From assembly GCF_031884435.1 (NCBI RefSeq), contig NZ_CP134779.1:3596001-3660000 (forward strand): a stretch of DNA of 64,000 nt, in the 5' to 3' direction. This stretch comes from Bosea sp. 685. Lineage in GTDB: Bacteria; Pseudomonadota; Alphaproteobacteria; Rhizobiales; Beijerinckiaceae. Below the pieces are notes generated by a model that saw only the letters and a program-made list of their open reading frames with translations, was not told the DNA's origin and did not search any database. Of this stretch, positions 63,108 to 64,000 are shown piece by piece. Position 1 is the stretch's first letter, and each line of letters begins with the position of its first letter. A program made the translations under genes and the position numbers.

Positions 63108-63845
63108 TCAGACAAGCGATGTTGGCGTCACGATGATCTCGTTCACGCAGACATGACGCGGCAGCGTCGCGACGTGCAGCACAAGGCCGGCGATGTCCTC
63201 GGGGCGAAGCATCCGTGCCCGCACCTCATCGCTCATCTTGACTGGCCTCTTGTCCATCAGGGGTGTCAGCGTGTCGCCCGGTGAGAGCACGCAGGAGCGG
63301 ATGCCGTGCACGCCATGCTCGATATTGATCGCGTGGCTCATGGCGACAACGCCGCTCTTGGCAGCCGTATAGACCGGGCCGGGCCCAGCGCTCAGGACAT
63401 GGGCTGCCAGCGAGCCGATATGGATGAGCACGCCGCCGCCCTGCGCCTGCATGATCGGCAGCACTGCCCGCGAGAGCTGGAGCGCGCCGCGCAGATTGGC
63501 GTCGAGCAGCAGGTCGACCGAATCCGCGGTCAGCTTGGACCAGGAACGGTCGGGAATGTTGGTGCCGGCATTGCTGACCAATATGTCGAGCGAACGGCCG
63601 GCGAGCAGCGCCAGGGACCTCTCAATGGCTGCGACATCGGCCACGTCGGCGGGGGCGACGATCGCTTCGCCGCCTTCGCCCGCGATCCGGGCGGCGAGCT
63701 GCTCCAGCGGTTCCGAGCGGCGCCCGGTCAGCGCGACCGTCGCGCCGGCACGGCTCAGGGCGAGCGCCGTGGCCTCCCCGATGCCACTGGCGGCACCCGT
63801 CACCCAGGCGGTCTTGCCGACAAGGACCTTCCCGGTCGCGCTCAC
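63108..63845 (-). CDS. SDR-family oxidoreductase, next to mannonate dehydratase
   Basis: 245 residues. [13 protein letters not shown], Ser in IGSLAAH and YTAAK are present. GTG 63845 overlaps the uxuA stop by 4 bp (GTGA), which I prefer to the GTG at 63854. Adjacency to mannonate dehydratase suggests it reduces fructuronate/mannonate or oxidises a related hexuronate, as SDR-type enzymes do in place of UxuB; this is inference. Confidence 0.83.
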   Translation of the reverse strand: MSATGKVLVGKTAWVTGAASGIGEATALALSRAGATVALTGRRSEPLEQLAARIAGEGGEAIVAPADVADVAAIERSLALLAGRSLDILVSNAGTNIPDRSWSKLTADSVDLLLDANLRGALQLSRAVLPIMQAQGGGVLIHIGSLAAHVLSAGPGPVYTAAKSGVVAMSHAINIEHGVHGIRSCVLSPGDTLTPLMDKRPVKMSDEVRARMLRPEDIAGLVLHVATLPRHVCVNEIIVTPTSLV

Positions 63846-64000
63846 AACGGCCACCCATGCTCGTCGGCCAGCGCCGTCATCACGCCCCGCAACTCGGCCA
63901 GGCCACGCAGGCGGCCAATCGCCGGATAGCCGGGAAAGGTTGGCTTGCCGATGTCGTCGAGCAGTTCGTGACCGTGGTCGGAGCGGAACGGGATGCGCCA
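63842..64000 (-). CDS. uxuA: Mannonate dehydratase, C-terminal end only
   Basis: The last 52 codons are visible; the rest lies beyond the right edge. [20 protein letters not shown] and [17 protein letters not shown] match the conserved C-terminus of UxuA, including the DHGH metal/active-site segment. UxuA turns D-mannonate into 2-keto-3-deoxygluconate in hexuronate breakdown. The stop overlaps the SDR gene start. Confidence 0.85.
   Translation of the reverse strand, partial: WRIPFRSDHGHELLDDIGKPTFPGYPAIGRLRGLAELRGVMTALADEHGWPL

Overview
The window is high-GC DNA of a soil or plant-associated alphaproteobacterium, most likely Hyphomicrobiales (Bosea/Bradyrhizobium-like). This rests on codon use, the density of ABC uptake systems and LysR/GntR/MarR regulators, a LivM-LivG fusion, and four families of short intergenic palindromic repeats of a kind common in that order. 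No rRNA, tRNA, CRISPR array, integrase or transposase was found. Almost everything is uptake and catabolism of small organic molecules.

Layout. 1-937: 5' part of an FHA-domain gene running off the left edge. 1411-11006: one co-oriented operon with GntR regulator, peptide-type ABC importer, SDR, polysaccharide deacetylase and gamma-glutamyltranspeptidase (GGT). 11232-12402: Rrf2 regulator plus methyltransferase. 12665-16798: a second GntR / binding protein / GGT module without permeases. 16720-22314: an autotransporter and a divergent winged-helix/TPR regulator bracketed by two ~165-bp direct repeats, each a copy of the GGT 3' end. 22364-33542 (minus): Liv-type importer whose livF is frameshifted, LysR regulator, HyuA/HyuB, SDR, HpcH-type aldolase. 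33811-33975: probable LysR remnant. 34039-36356: 2,2-dialkylglycine decarboxylase dgdA and a divergent dgdR-like regulator. 36551-46453: MarR regulator, then (minus) a second Liv importer, Ohr, and indolepyruvate:ferredoxin oxidoreductase iorA-iorB. 46621-48286: two enzyme-fold proteins lacking canonical catalytic residues. 48791-59076: a Rieske dioxygenase operon with reductase, two CoA ligases, a Cys-less thiolase-fold protein, a DUF35-SDR fusion, a cyclase-family hydrolase and an SDR. 59077-60258: a low-GC islet with a small unknown ORF overlapping a TacT-like GNAT gene behind a palindromic operator, a candidate toxin-antitoxin pair. 60378-62930: DUF4865, cupin and tautomerase genes with a divergent LysR. 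63108-64000: SDR and the 3' end of mannonate dehydratase.

How it works together. Each catabolic block pairs an importer or activating ligase with its enzymes and a local regulator. Two promoter regions of the Liv/Hyu block share a 39-bp element holding an ATA-N9-TAT core, which ties transporter and enzymes to one LysR/Nac-like regulator. The best candidates for undescribed biology are the thiolase-fold / DUF35-SDR pair in the Rieske operon (resembling Ltp2-DUF35 aldolases rather than thiolases), the GNAT islet with its unknown partner, and the repeat-bracketed autotransporter module. The ABC ATPase at 8956-10038 has a genomic repeat inserted in frame.
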